Virus record (IMG/VR): IMGVR_UViG_3300014720_003322
Span: 1 to 23,007 of that record
Source of the DNA: a virus
Length of the DNA stretch: 23,007 nt
Reading direction: 5' to 3' (one strand)
Shown: one piece after another, positions 1-7,709 of the stretch
Layout of the letters: each line of letters opens with the position of its first letter
Position numbering within the stretch: the stretch's first letter is position 1
Notes under the pieces: model-generated
What the model was told of the DNA's origin: nothing
What the model saw: the letters and a program-made list of their open reading frames with translations, nothing else
The model's database searches: none
Program-made: the position numbers and the translations under genes

Positions 1-325
1 CTATGGCCACACCGTGATGATCGCGATAGCGCGCGTAGGTATCGCCGTGGTAGGGCAAGATATCGCCCGGCATCATTTTGTAGTAGCTGAGCCCGGTGCG
101 CGTGAGTGCGAGTCCCGCTGCAGCAAGATCGGCCACTATAACGTCATTGCAGGCCAGCTGTCGAGATCGATAGTCTGCTTGGTATCCTGTGCGGGCTATA
201 GGTCCATACACAGACAACCAACGGTCAGTCATGACCGGATCGTTGAAATCCTCTTTCACCCAATCTAGACTGTCTATCTCATCTAGTGTCCAGCCTACTG
301 GTATGCGACCCAGGCACCAGGTCAT
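1..325 (-). CDS. 2OG-Fe(II) oxygenase-like protein, partial (3' end beyond window)
   Basis: The first 108 residues are visible; the gene runs off the left edge. The ATG overlaps the stop of the epimerase gene (ATGA), so it is the next gene of the same operon. The visible product starts MTWCLGRIPVGWTLDEI and contains YYKMMPGDILPYHGDTY near residues 81-97. This layout (tyrosines, a proline/glycine turn, then HxD) resembles the first iron-binding HxD of phage 2OG-Fe(II) oxygenases, where H and D bind iron and a distal His completes the triad; the distal part lies outside the window. Such proteins often sit near glycan or nucleotide-modification genes in T4-like marine phages. The substrate cannot be told from this fragment. 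The family call rests on recognition of the motif only. Confidence 0.6.
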   Translation of the reverse strand, partial: MTWCLGRIPVGWTLDEIDSLDWVKEDFNDPVMTDRWLSVYGPIARTGYQADYRSRQLACNDVIVADLAAAGLALTRTGLSYYKMMPGDILPYHGDTYARYRDHHGVAI

Positions 326-1275
326 CTACGATACCACTGCCAGGCATGTGTGATCATGTCGGTGATGGTCCACCTGGGCTGCCATTCAGCCACTTTGGAC
401 CAACAATCTGCTGATGCTGTGAGCACAGCCGGATCGCCTGCGCGCCTGGGACCCACTGTGGTCTTGACTGTGCGACCAGTGATCTTTTCAGCCAACTGGA
501 TGATCTCTCGATTGCTTGCACCTTGTTTGGTGCCGAGATTGTACACACCTGCTGGCAAGTCTCGATCGATGGCCTGGATGTGCGCATCTGCTATGTCCTG
601 CACATGCACATAGTCGCGTATGCAGGTACCATCCTCAGTGGGATAGTCATCACCGTTGAGCACGAACTCGCGATCATCGCGTATGCTCTCCAGCACACGG
701 GCTATGATGTGCGTGGCTCCCGATCTTTGACCGTGACGGGCCGCACTATCTGCGCCGCAGGCATTGAAGTAGCGGAAGGCCATGTAGTTGAGATTGTATG
801 CCCGGTTGTAGCTCGCTAGCATCCATTCGATCATGAGCTTGCTCTCGCCATAGGGGCTGATGGGCGCACAGGGATCCACTTCCGCACAAGGCACCATGAC
901 AGGTTCGCCATAGCAGGCAGCCGATGAACTAAAGATCACGCGGGTGTTGATCTTGTGATCCACGATCCTGTCCAGCATGGCCTTGGTCTTGACGAAGTTG
1001 TTGTGGTAGTAATCGGCAGGACGTCCCAGGCTGGGACCCACTAGGCTGGAACCGGCGCAGTGCACGATGGCCCAGGGCGCGAACTCGTCCAAGAGCTGCA
1101 GTCCGCGATTCTTGGCGAAGTCCTCCTGATAGAATCTATCGGGCACGCCACGCAAGTGATCGGGAGGAGCTACCGTATCAACGCCAATCACCACATGTCC
1201 TGTGTCCTTGAGGTTGAGCATGGTCTGCCCACCGATGTAGCCACTGGCGCCCGTCACCAAGATCATTTTTGCCAT
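322..1275 (-). CDS. galE: NAD-dependent epimerase, UDP-glucose 4-epimerase (GalE)-like
   Basis: The 317-residue protein is a short-chain dehydrogenase/reductase-type nucleotide-sugar epimerase. The NAD-binding glycine motif TGASGYIGG lies at residues 8-16, a catalytic serine region SSSAACYG at 116-123 and the YxxxK pair at Y142/K146 (PYGESK). FRYFNACGAD (167-176) and RDYVHVQDIADAH (220-232) match conserved GalE blocks. The length is slightly under the usual 330-340. It would interconvert UDP-glucose and UDP-galactose, or a related sugar pair, in the cytoplasm. The ATG has GAGG seven bases upstream, inside the end of the glycosyltransferase gene, and the stop overlaps the next gene. The neighbouring glycosyltransferase suggests it supplies a nucleotide sugar for glycosylating DNA, virion or host surface. 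Exact sugar specificity is not decided by the sequence. Confidence 0.9.
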   Translation of the reverse strand: MAKMILVTGASGYIGGQTMLNLKDTGHVVIGVDTVAPPDHLRGVPDRFYQEDFAKNRGLQLLDEFAPWAIVHCAGSSLVGPSLGRPADYYHNNFVKTKAMLDRIVDHKINTRVIFSSSAACYGEPVMVPCAEVDPCAPISPYGESKLMIEWMLASYNRAYNLNYMAFRYFNACGADSAARHGQRSGATHIIARVLESIRDDREFVLNGDDYPTEDGTCIRDYVHVQDIADAHIQAIDRDLPAGVYNLGTKQGASNREIIQLAEKITGRTVKTTVGPRRAGDPAVLTASADCWSKVAEWQPRWTITDMITHAWQWYRR

Positions 1276-1276
1276 G

Positions 1277-2485
1277 TCATGCCTCTATCTTGACCACTTG
1301 ATATTTTTCATGCGCCACATGATCTCTGTAGCGATTGCCCGCCCTGTTCCACTGCTCGCCAGAGCCTGTGATGATGTCCACGATCCTGTCGACCGTGCCG
1401 TCGTTCCAGTCCGAGATCAGGCCCATGTTGTGATGTGGTTCTCTCAAGAGTAGCTGCATCTTGTGATAGGCATCATCTATAGACCAAGGAACGTAGAGAC
1501 GGTTGGGATCATTGGCAAAAGTTTCAGGAAAGCTACGGTAAGCAGGATATAACACATTACAGCCAAGAGCATCGGCTTCACTGACTGTGTTGGAGACCCA
1601 GTCTTGTAGTGCGCAATTGAATAAAACACGGCTATTATTAAGGAGGGCATAGTAATCGTTTTTATTTAGGTTTTCGTATATGGCCAGCAGTCCGCGGCTC
1701 TCCATGTCTCGCGCTCGAGTCACATAGTCAGGATTGTTAGACCGCAAAGGCCCGCCAGAATATATAGCGAACTCAGGGGGGGCGGATGTCAGCTGATGAT
1801 ACATCTCGATCAGATCCATGAAGAAGCCGGGCTGTTTTTCCTGATCAAACCGGGCAGCAAAACCCACACGGCGTGCGCGTTGATCGAATGGTCGGATCTG
1901 ATCTGCTCCACCGATACGCTCCAACACTTCCTCTTTGCCGAAGGCCAGGCCTGATATGTTGTAGATGGGAGCGGTCCAGCCCGCAATCCTCATGTGCGCC
2001 ACCATCTCTTCGTTGGTGGCCAGCACCGTGACGCCCGGGATCTGGTTGACCATCCTCTCGTAAGTGCCCATCCAACCAGCCATGTCCCACACATGCACGA
2101 AGTCATCGGGGTCGATGGCCTGGGCCAGGCAGCGCACGAAGATACGGGGCCGCTGCTCGGCAGGCACTTGGTTGATGATGTAGGGCAGGCTCTCGATGCC
2201 GGGCTGGAACATGTCTTCGAAGTAGACGACATCTTCGCTAGTGACATCACCCTGTTGCATAAGACGTACAAGATTCATCATCTGGCTCATGGCGAAGTAG
2301 CTGCGTCCATGTGCGTCCAGCACCTGGCCGACTGATATTTTCTTGCTGTGATCGAGATTGAGTCCAGGCACATAGACCACGTCCAGGCCCCGGCGTTCGA
2401 ACACCCGCCGGTTCCATTCCGTGAGCTGTAGGGTATAACGGGCCTCGTAGGACTCCAGGCCCATGTAGAAGAGTCGACGCATCAT
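1277..2485 (-). CDS. GT-B type glycosyltransferase of phage type
   Basis: The 402-residue protein has two Rossmann-like halves. The C-terminal half has the donor-binding features of GT4-like enzymes: GFAARFDQEKQPGFF at residues 208-222, then YSGGPLRSNN (242-251), and QDWVSNTVSEADALGCN (294-310), where SEADALGCNVLYP corresponds to the GT4 E-x-x-x-x-G donor loop. I recall this combination (ARFDQEKQP, LRSNN, QDWVSNTVSEADALGCN) from uncharacterised marine phage glycosyltransferases. It starts MMRR, with ATGA overlap to the upstream 70-residue gene, and stops one base before the epimerase start. Together with the epimerase it could transfer a hexose to modified DNA, a virion protein or host surface glycan. 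The acceptor is unknown. Confidence 0.8.
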   Translation of the reverse strand: MMRRLFYMGLESYEARYTLQLTEWNRRVFERRGLDVVYVPGLNLDHSKKISVGQVLDAHGRSYFAMSQMMNLVRLMQQGDVTSEDVVYFEDMFQPGIESLPYIINQVPAEQRPRIFVRCLAQAIDPDDFVHVWDMAGWMGTYERMVNQIPGVTVLATNEEMVAHMRIAGWTAPIYNISGLAFGKEEVLERIGGADQIRPFDQRARRVGFAARFDQEKQPGFFMDLIEMYHQLTSAPPEFAIYSGGPLRSNNPDYVTRARDMESRGLLAIYENLNKNDYYALLNNSRVLFNCALQDWVSNTVSEADALGCNVLYPAYRSFPETFANDPNRLYVPWSIDDAYHKMQLLLREPHHNMGLISDWNDGTVDRIVDIITGSGEQWNRAGNRYRDHVAHEKYQVVKIEA

Positions 2486-2694
2486 CGCCCCCTACGGCCG
2501 TCGATCGACCACATGTCCTTGGCGAACTTGCCCTGCACATGCTTGTTGAACTGCTGGTAAGCGTAGGATCGCCAGTTATAGAGATCGGATTCGTTGAATC
2601 GATATCCGAAGTCCTGGCAGAAACGCAAGTATTGCTCGAGATCTTCGAAGATCGCTTGCACCCGTGGATTGTGGCGGATGTTGGGTTTGGCCAT
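2482..2694 (-). CDS. small conserved phage protein, unknown function (70 aa)
   Basis: The 70-residue product starts MAKPNIRHNPRVQAIFEDLE and ends in an arginine/glycine tail (SIDGRRGR). It is rich in aromatic residues (CQDFGYRFNESDLYNWRSYAYQQFNKH), suggesting a compact helical fold. GAGGA lies six bases before the ATG in the 10-base gap after the QueD-like gene, so translation is likely independent as well as coupled. Its stop overlaps the glycosyltransferase start. I recall similar small proteins beside glycosyltransferases in T4-like marine phages, but no function is known to me. It has no signal peptide or membrane segment. It could be an accessory factor for either neighbour. Confidence 0.75.
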   Translation of the reverse strand: MAKPNIRHNPRVQAIFEDLEQYLRFCQDFGYRFNESDLYNWRSYAYQQFNKHVQGKFAKDMWSIDGRRGR

Positions 2695-2704
2695 GTGTCT
2701 TCCT

Positions 2705-3145
2705 CTAGACTTTGATCATGGGTGGTCGGTGAGTGTGATAAGTGATCAGGCATCCGTTCTCACCGTCCTCGGACACCTCGATCTGGACCGCCCGCTCGGG
2801 ATAGCGTTCGGCTATCCGTATATATAGGTCATCTGCCATCATCTCGCAACTTTTGTAGTCCAAGGCTAGTGTTCCTGAACTGTAGAGACGTTCCAACCAG
2901 CGTTTGAACTGTATGAACTCTATGTCTCGATCGTTGTGGAACACATCGATCCACACGCGGAAATGGAAAATATGGCGATGCGGATGTGCCAGGAACGAGA
3001 CATCGTACTCATCGCCAGTGGCCAGCTGGGGATTGGTGGCCGCTGCCGGATAGCAGTGGATGCCTTCTTTCCGGAAGGTCACCCAGATCTGGCGGGTAGC
3101 TGACTGAGCGATGCGGTCGATTGTTTCGCGTTGGGATTGGTTCAT
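2705..3145 (-). CDS. QueD / 6-pyruvoyl-tetrahydropterin synthase-like (T-fold) protein
   Basis: The 146-residue protein has the outline of a T-fold pterin synthase. A first strand WVTFRKEGIHCYPAA (residues 21-35) supplies H30 and C31, then HPHRHIFHFRVWIDV (54-68) gives an HxH (H56/H58) where QueD/PTPS enzymes place their other two zinc histidines. DIEFIQFKRWLERL corresponds to the 'DF..LK' helix, LDYKSCEMMADDLY to the 'PT.E..A' helix, and VQIEVSEDGENG (120-131) to the last strand with the catalytic glutamate region. QueD makes 6-carboxy-5,6,7,8-tetrahydropterin, an intermediate of preQ0. A DpdA gene in the same operon makes a 7-deazaguanine role attractive. The divergence is large, so it may be a T-fold relative with another role. 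The start overlaps the upstream radical SAM stop (ATGA) with no clear ribosome binding site. Confidence 0.55.
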   Translation of the reverse strand: MNQSQRETIDRIAQSATRQIWVTFRKEGIHCYPAAATNPQLATGDEYDVSFLAHPHRHIFHFRVWIDVFHNDRDIEFIQFKRWLERLYSSGTLALDYKSCEMMADDLYIRIAERYPERAVQIEVSEDGENGCLITYHTHRPPMIKV

Positions 3146-4281
3146 GTGGGGAGATAGGAGTAGATAGTTGGAAAAATATTGCGTGAATCAAGGTCGCGGG
3201 ACTGATCAAAATAGGTAAGACGCTCCATGATCATGGACAGGTTAGACTCATGCGCGAGGTCATTAATATGCTTGTCAATAAAATCCATGTTCTGTTGATA
3301 GGTATATATCTTGTGATACTTTGGATCGCTCATTCTTGCTTTTACTGCCTGTAAAAAGTCACGTGGCATGTGTTTGAGATGCCATGGCCCAGACCACACG
3401 TCCATGTTGTATGGTAATATACTCACGGGTGTGATGTCAAGTCCTATCTCCAATAGATGATCAATATAGTCCCAGATAGCTAGACCGTTGATGTTTAACC
3501 AGACCAGATTGAACGCTAGGGTATGATTGGGGCGATCCATGCCGGCTAGAGTATGCAAATTTTTTTCAAATACCGACCACTTGCCCGGCCATCTTAAATA
3601 TTCATATTGATCACCAACTGCTTCAGCGCTGATCATCCACTGGACATGCTCAAAATCATTGATTCGGGCAAACACTTCATTGTTTTCGATCTGGCTGAGA
3701 TTGGTATTGCATATGATCTTGCATGCGGGATTGATCTCGGCCAACTGAGACAAGATAAGGACGTTTTCTTTCAGCATCAGCGGCTCACCCCCTGCGAGAT
3801 ATATCTCTTGGAGATTGTGCAGGTCATCCATGACCAAATCAACGAGGTCAGTTTTCAAGGCAGTGATCTTGATCTGTCGGGTTCCATCTATCTGGGCCCA
3901 CAGACTGCTGAGGTCAGAGTTGCAATACACGCAGGCATAGTTGCATGTATTATTCCATCGCAGATCCAGATACTTCAATTTGAAATCATGCACATTTTGG
4001 TAATCTACATGTTCTCGTCCTCCAAACTGCCGTAGGAATCTGTGTTGCAGGCTGGAATCATAATCGTTGTGGCAGGCTTCGCATCCGGCCACTGGCCGAT
4101 TGTCCAGCATGTTCTGTTTGATTTCGATGATCTTTTTGCTTGACAGTATCTGCTTGAGCGACTGCTCATGCACACTACCGAGATTGGCCGAGCCGATACA
4201 ACATAGATCTACCTTGCCATTGGGTTCAAGATAGAATGTCATCCATGGTGCTGGACAGAAACTATCGCGCTGTTTGGTCAT
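3142..4281 (-). CDS. radical SAM protein with N-terminal cysteine cluster (copy 2)
   Basis: The 379-residue protein carries the radical SAM CxxxCxxC motif CNYACVYC (C113, C117, C120), preceded by KYLDLRWNNT, and the SAM-binding GGEP at 164-167. An N-terminal set of cysteines (C9, C27, C28, C67, C70; FCPAPW, LCC, CEAC) probably binds a second iron-sulfur cluster, like a SPASM/twitch auxiliary domain but placed before the core instead of after it. The partner gene immediately upstream has the same architecture. It lies between that copy and the QueD-like gene with ATGA overlaps on both sides. Radical SAM enzymes cleave S-adenosylmethionine to start radical chemistry; the substrate here is unknown. 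It is not a normal QueE, which is shorter with its cluster near the N-terminus. It is visibly richer in A+T than the polymerase region. Confidence 0.85.
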   Translation of the reverse strand: MTKQRDSFCPAPWMTFYLEPNGKVDLCCIGSANLGSVHEQSLKQILSSKKIIEIKQNMLDNRPVAGCEACHNDYDSSLQHRFLRQFGGREHVDYQNVHDFKLKYLDLRWNNTCNYACVYCNSDLSSLWAQIDGTRQIKITALKTDLVDLVMDDLHNLQEIYLAGGEPLMLKENVLILSQLAEINPACKIICNTNLSQIENNEVFARINDFEHVQWMISAEAVGDQYEYLRWPGKWSVFEKNLHTLAGMDRPNHTLAFNLVWLNINGLAIWDYIDHLLEIGLDITPVSILPYNMDVWSGPWHLKHMPRDFLQAVKARMSDPKYHKIYTYQQNMDFIDKHINDLAHESNLSMIMERLTYFDQSRDLDSRNIFPTIYSYLPT

Positions 4282-5492
4282 TCAGGATGGCCATAGATGT
4301 ATTCATACACATGAGGGAAAATAACCCGGCTGTCTTTGGCGCGCTGCTGGTCCAACTGCCGCAAGCGATTCACAGTATGCTCTAAACCAGACCATCGAGG
4401 ATGGAGGGCTGGCAACGGATCTGTCAATGCGTCAAGATAGTTATCTACTCCTCGTATCTGATATGAGCTACGAGCCAGTCTATCTCGTGCTTGATCTTTC
4501 CATTCAAAAGGCATGCGTTGGATGGCAAAAGGTTGGCTGCTTTCGCGATTGTTGTACATGTTGATGTTGATATCGCTGGGTTTTTCTACCACATCTAGTG
4601 CCAACAGATAGTCCACATAGTCCCATAAGGTCATGTGATTGATGTTCATGGCCACCAGATTAAAAGTGATCTGATGTCCTTGATCTCTCAAGGCTGCGAT
4701 ACGTTGGATGTTATGCGTGAAGGTCAACCAATTGCCGGGCCAGCGCACATATTCAAACACATCGCCCATGGTCTCGCCGCTGACCATCCAGCGCACGTTA
4801 GAAAACTTGGTAAGCCGGTCAAACATGGGGTTGTTGTCCAGCATGCTGAGATTGGTGTTGATCTGCAGGGTACATGAGGGATTGACTGCATACAGGTGAT
4901 CTAATATGCTGATATTTTCCTTGATGGCCAAGGGTTCTCCGCCTGCGAAATATATCCAGTCGATATCGGCAAACGAATCAGTAAGATCTTCTCGCATGCT
5001 CTGTTTGTCTTCGCGTGTGGTTTTGACAGTGATAGGTATTAGACCTTGCTGTCGATGATTCTCTTCCGACCATAAGGAACTGTATTGTTCACCGCAATAG
5101 ATACAGGCAAAATTGCAGGTATTGTTCCATCTAAGATCAAGATATTTGAGTTTGGTGTTATCGGGTGATTGATAAAAATCACTGGTAAGATCGGGATCTG
5201 GACTGCGCGCACCACCGATGGGTTGTTGTTCAATGTACTTGTTGTTAAAAAAAGTTTGCATGCGATGCTGCGGATCTTGCCGCCAGCAGGCCACACACCC
5301 CTCTACTCTTTGATTGTCGATCATGCGGGTGCGTATTTCTCGCGCTCGTGGTCCGTCCAGGATCTCTTGTATGGATTGCTCTTTGATGTTGCCCAGGTTG
5401 TTATGGGCTGTACAACAAAAATCTACCGTGCCATCGGTGTGAAGATAGAGAGCGGTCCAGGCAGCTGCGCAGAAATATTCTCGATCAATCAA
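4278..5492 (-). CDS. radical SAM protein with N-terminal cysteine cluster (copy 1)
   Basis: The 404-residue protein is a paralogue of the next gene. N-terminal cysteines C8, C26, C27, C66 and C69 (FCAAAW, FCC, CVAC) form a probable auxiliary iron-sulfur site; the core motif CNFACIYC gives C126, C130 and C133 after KYLDLRWNNT; GGEP is at 184-187; VRWMVSGE follows in the barrel. The start must be TTG at 5490-5492: an in-frame TGA directly precedes it and the next methionine comes after the essential cysteines. GGAG lies nine bases upstream. It overlaps the 170-residue gene by eight bases and the second copy by four. A role in modifying a nucleobase, sugar or peptide is possible; nothing in the sequence selects among these. 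Confidence 0.85.
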   Translation of the reverse strand: MIDREYFCAAAWTALYLHTDGTVDFCCTAHNNLGNIKEQSIQEILDGPRAREIRTRMIDNQRVEGCVACWRQDPQHRMQTFFNNKYIEQQPIGGARSPDPDLTSDFYQSPDNTKLKYLDLRWNNTCNFACIYCGEQYSSLWSEENHRQQGLIPITVKTTREDKQSMREDLTDSFADIDWIYFAGGEPLAIKENISILDHLYAVNPSCTLQINTNLSMLDNNPMFDRLTKFSNVRWMVSGETMGDVFEYVRWPGNWLTFTHNIQRIAALRDQGHQITFNLVAMNINHMTLWDYVDYLLALDVVEKPSDININMYNNRESSQPFAIQRMPFEWKDQARDRLARSSYQIRGVDNYLDALTDPLPALHPRWSGLEHTVNRLRQLDQQRAKDSRVIFPHVYEYIYGHPE

Positions 5493-5997
5493 TCACATGG
5501 TCTCCGTCGTATTTACACCAATCTGTAAACTGGCGCCTGTCCATCAGGTCATGCAAGCGGTGCACCCAGACTCCGGGATTGCTATCAGCGAAATCTCTGT
5601 CATCGATCTTTAGGCAGGTATTGTAGTTCCAGAGTCGGATGTAAGGGACAGGCACCTTGATGATGGGTATGAACCTGTCATTCTCGCACAAGCTGCCTTC
5701 GTGGAACTGTTCCACGTATTCAAACGGTATGTCCAGGCTGCACCAGAGGCCCCGCATGAGGAATGTGGAGATCACGTTCTCCCAGGCCGTATGTTCGTCT
5801 GGAGTACGAGGATGATAGCTGTCGTTGGCGCCAAAGAATATGTGCCGGGTCTCGTAGGTGGACCGAGCCAGCGCGGCCTCTATGGCCTCCTGCTGATGAT
5901 AGCCCACCACGAACAAGGTGGGCCAACCATGCGCTGGCGTGTGTTCTACTTCTCGACCGTAGAAAAAGTCTGCAGATTCGTGTCCGGGCCTATCCAT
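5485..5997 (-). CDS. conserved phage protein, unknown function (170 aa)
   Basis: The 170-residue protein starts MDRPGHESADFFYGREVEHT and contains LFVVGYHQ (28-35), HIFFGANDSYHP, a WCSLDIPFEYVE block, and FIPIIKVPVPYIRLWNYNT followed by LKIDDRDF and SNPGVWVHRLHDLMDR. I recall close homologues with this block order (G-E-T/LFVVG, FGAN, LKIDD.DF, NPGVW.H) in T4-like cyanophages and related marine phages, always uncharacterised. It sits between the DUF465-like gene and the radical SAM pair, overlapping both, so it may belong to the modification pathway. It is soluble, with no signal peptide. Several acidic and histidine residues could bind metal, but I cannot assign a catalytic site. Confidence 0.8.
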   Translation of the reverse strand: MDRPGHESADFFYGREVEHTPAHGWPTLFVVGYHQQEAIEAALARSTYETRHIFFGANDSYHPRTPDEHTAWENVISTFLMRGLWCSLDIPFEYVEQFHEGSLCENDRFIPIIKVPVPYIRLWNYNTCLKIDDRDFADSNPGVWVHRLHDLMDRRQFTDWCKYDGDHVID

Positions 5998-6190
5998 TGT
6001 GCTGTGTGCCTTTGTCGTGTGCCTGTTGCCGGGTTTTTAGTTCGGCCAGCTGATCCCGGATCTGCAGGCGCTGTTTTTTCAAATCGTGAAGATGCGTGTC
6101 GTCAAACACGCCGGTTTTTTCCATGCCGTCGATCTGCTTGTCTAACACAGCATGCATCTGTTCGAGATGCCGTATCCTACCTTCATACAT
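5990..6190 (-). CDS. DUF465 (YdcH-like) small coiled-coil protein
   Basis: The 66-residue protein MYEGRIRHLEQMHAVLDKQI... has the DUF465 pattern: H-L-E...H..LD..I...E, a short FDD linker, then a second helix HDLKKQRLQIRDQLAELK. It should form a helical hairpin. I chose the ATG at 6188-6190 because GGAG lies seven bases before it; a GTG two codons upstream (6196) is less well placed. It overlaps the end of dpdA by eight bases and the 170-residue gene by eight. Family members are common in proteobacteria and phages without known function. Because it is co-translated with DpdA it might be a partner, but that is inference from order only. Confidence 0.8.
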   Translation of the reverse strand: MYEGRIRHLEQMHAVLDKQIDGMEKTGVFDDTHLHDLKKQRLQIRDQLAELKTRQQAHDKGTQHNG

Positions 6191-7709
6191 CAACACTCTC
6201 CTCTAGTGCTTCAAGTTTAGTGGGGTCCAGATCAAGATCTTCTTCCTGGGGTTCGTCGAAATCAAACAGGCTGGTGAACATGGGTCGCGCAGTCCATACC
6301 CGTTTGCCCGTGAAGCCGCGCGTGCCGATGATCCGCTCCCATATCTTGCTGTGCTCATCGATGATGGCCAATGATCGAGAACGATCACGCGCGGCAAACA
6401 CCCGCTCGATCACGCGCCGGGCATCATACACAGGATCATGCGGGTGCACCATCATGTCAGGACAAGTGCCCGAATCATACAGGCGATTGGCCCGTTGCAC
6501 AGCCTCGATGTGCGTCCACACGTTGTGGCCCATGAGCAGGGCATAGCTAAAACTATCCCACGATGTGCGTCCTTCTTTGCCGATCTTGTTGAGATCGCCG
6601 GGCCGGTAGTGACAGATGTCGGATATCTTGAGCCGGGCCGAAATCGGGCTGTCTTCAAACTGTGGGTGGATTCCGTCTTGCATGACAGCGTCTCGGAAGG
6701 ATCGGCTATCAGTGGCATACTTCTTGTCGTCGGCAGTGGGGCTCATGCTGTAGCTCCATTTCTGCCGATTTTCGCAGGCGATAGAGTGGTACAGCTGACC
6801 ATTGGCAGTGGCCAGGAACGGACTTGCGCAGTCAAACGAGATAGTGAAAGCAGGATTGGCATGCTGTCGCACCGCCCTTTGGATATCGGTTAGTAGCACA
6901 GCCCATTCCAGTTTGGATGTGCCTAGGAAGTGCATCCAGTCGTGCGCACCTTCTTGCAAGAGCCCGTCATGTATGAGATGCGTCAGGCGTTTCAATACCA
7001 GATGCACGTCGCACATGTTCTGCCCGCCCATGGCCCAGCCGTTGAAATGATTCTTGTACCGGTGCGGATCGCAGTAGTGTTTCATGAGATCATACCAGTG
7101 ATCGGCCTCGGCATGGTTGGATCCCTGCAACACATTAAGGATCCGGGTCGATCCATATCTATTGGCTATCCAATATTCGTTGTTGTATCGCGTGGCATTG
7201 ACCGCATCATCGTAGCTGTGGATGCCACATAGTTCGCTGGCCTCTCGATCCAAGTAGGTCCAGGTAGGTATGTCCATGGTCATGCCATAGGCCGCGATGC
7301 CCATCTGCCACTCCAGGACCTGGCGGCGCTTTTTCTCTGCTGCCTTATCTTGGGTATCAGCCCACTGTCCAGGCCACACGCCTTTGGCGATCTGGAAACC
7401 ACCGGAGTCGGCCAGCATCACAGTGTTGGCATCGCGATTGCGGACCATGTCCTCTTTTGGGTCTGCTTTCTTGAGATCAAGATTGGCGTGTCCCGCACTG
7501 TACAGGCTCCAGCGATAAGGGAACAGGCCCCGCTGCGGATTCAGCCAGTTCAACTGCTCCATGTCGGGTATGAGGGCAGGCATGCGGCTCTGCTCCACAT
7601 ACACTCCAGACCTCTGCCGACCTACATAGGCGGCATAAAAGCTAGAGATGGCCGGCAGGAAAATGGCATAATCGCCCTGCGCGGCTGTGAGGTCGTGCTG
7701 CTGGATCAC
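6183..7709 (-). CDS. dpdA: DpdA-type 7-deazaguanine DNA transglycosylase
   Basis: The 508-residue protein belongs to the tRNA-guanine transglycosylase (TGT) superfamily in its phage DpdA branch, which swaps guanine in DNA for a 7-deazaguanine such as preQ0. Visible TGT features are LADSGGFQIAKG (99-110) with D101 as the base-binding/acid-base aspartate, MDIPTW (145-150), LNVLQG (191-196), GWAMGGQ (224-230), which corresponds to the GG(L/A)xxGE substrate loop, and ISFDCASPF (290-298), where D293 fits the nucleophile. It starts at GTG (7707-7709), whose TG is shared with the clamp TGA stop. The C-terminal 30 residues are acidic and hold MFTSLFDFDEP (about 477-487), like the clamp-binding tail of T4-family polymerases. 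It sits between clamp and DUF465 genes in one overlapping operon. Confidence 0.85.
   Translation of the reverse strand: MIQQHDLTAAQGDYAIFLPAISSFYAAYVGRQRSGVYVEQSRMPALIPDMEQLNWLNPQRGLFPYRWSLYSAGHANLDLKKADPKEDMVRNRDANTVMLADSGGFQIAKGVWPGQWADTQDKAAEKKRRQVLEWQMGIAAYGMTMDIPTWTYLDREASELCGIHSYDDAVNATRYNNEYWIANRYGSTRILNVLQGSNHAEADHWYDLMKHYCDPHRYKNHFNGWAMGGQNMCDVHLVLKRLTHLIHDGLLQEGAHDWMHFLGTSKLEWAVLLTDIQRAVRQHANPAFTISFDCASPFLATANGQLYHSIACENRQKWSYSMSPTADDKKYATDSRSFRDAVMQDGIHPQFEDSPISARLKISDICHYRPGDLNKIGKEGRTSWDSFSYALLMGHNVWTHIEAVQRANRLYDSGTCPDMMVHPHDPVYDARRVIERVFAARDRSRSLAIIDEHSKIWERIIGTRGFTGKRVWTARPMFTSLFDFDEPQEEDLDLDPTKLEALEESVDV

Noticed and set aside
14-268. Plus-strand ORF of 84 residues at the left edge
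   Set aside because: It is the antisense of the partial oxygenase-like gene, which has a recognisable motif and overlaps the epimerase in the expected operon manner.
3142-5492. Assignment of the radical SAM proteins as QueE
   Set aside because: QueE is much shorter with its cluster near the N-terminus; these have an extra N-terminal cysteine domain and a different layout.
5701-6546. Plus-strand ORF of 281 residues
   Set aside because: It is antisense to the 170-residue, DUF465-like and dpdA genes, with low-complexity arginine/serine content typical of a shadow frame.
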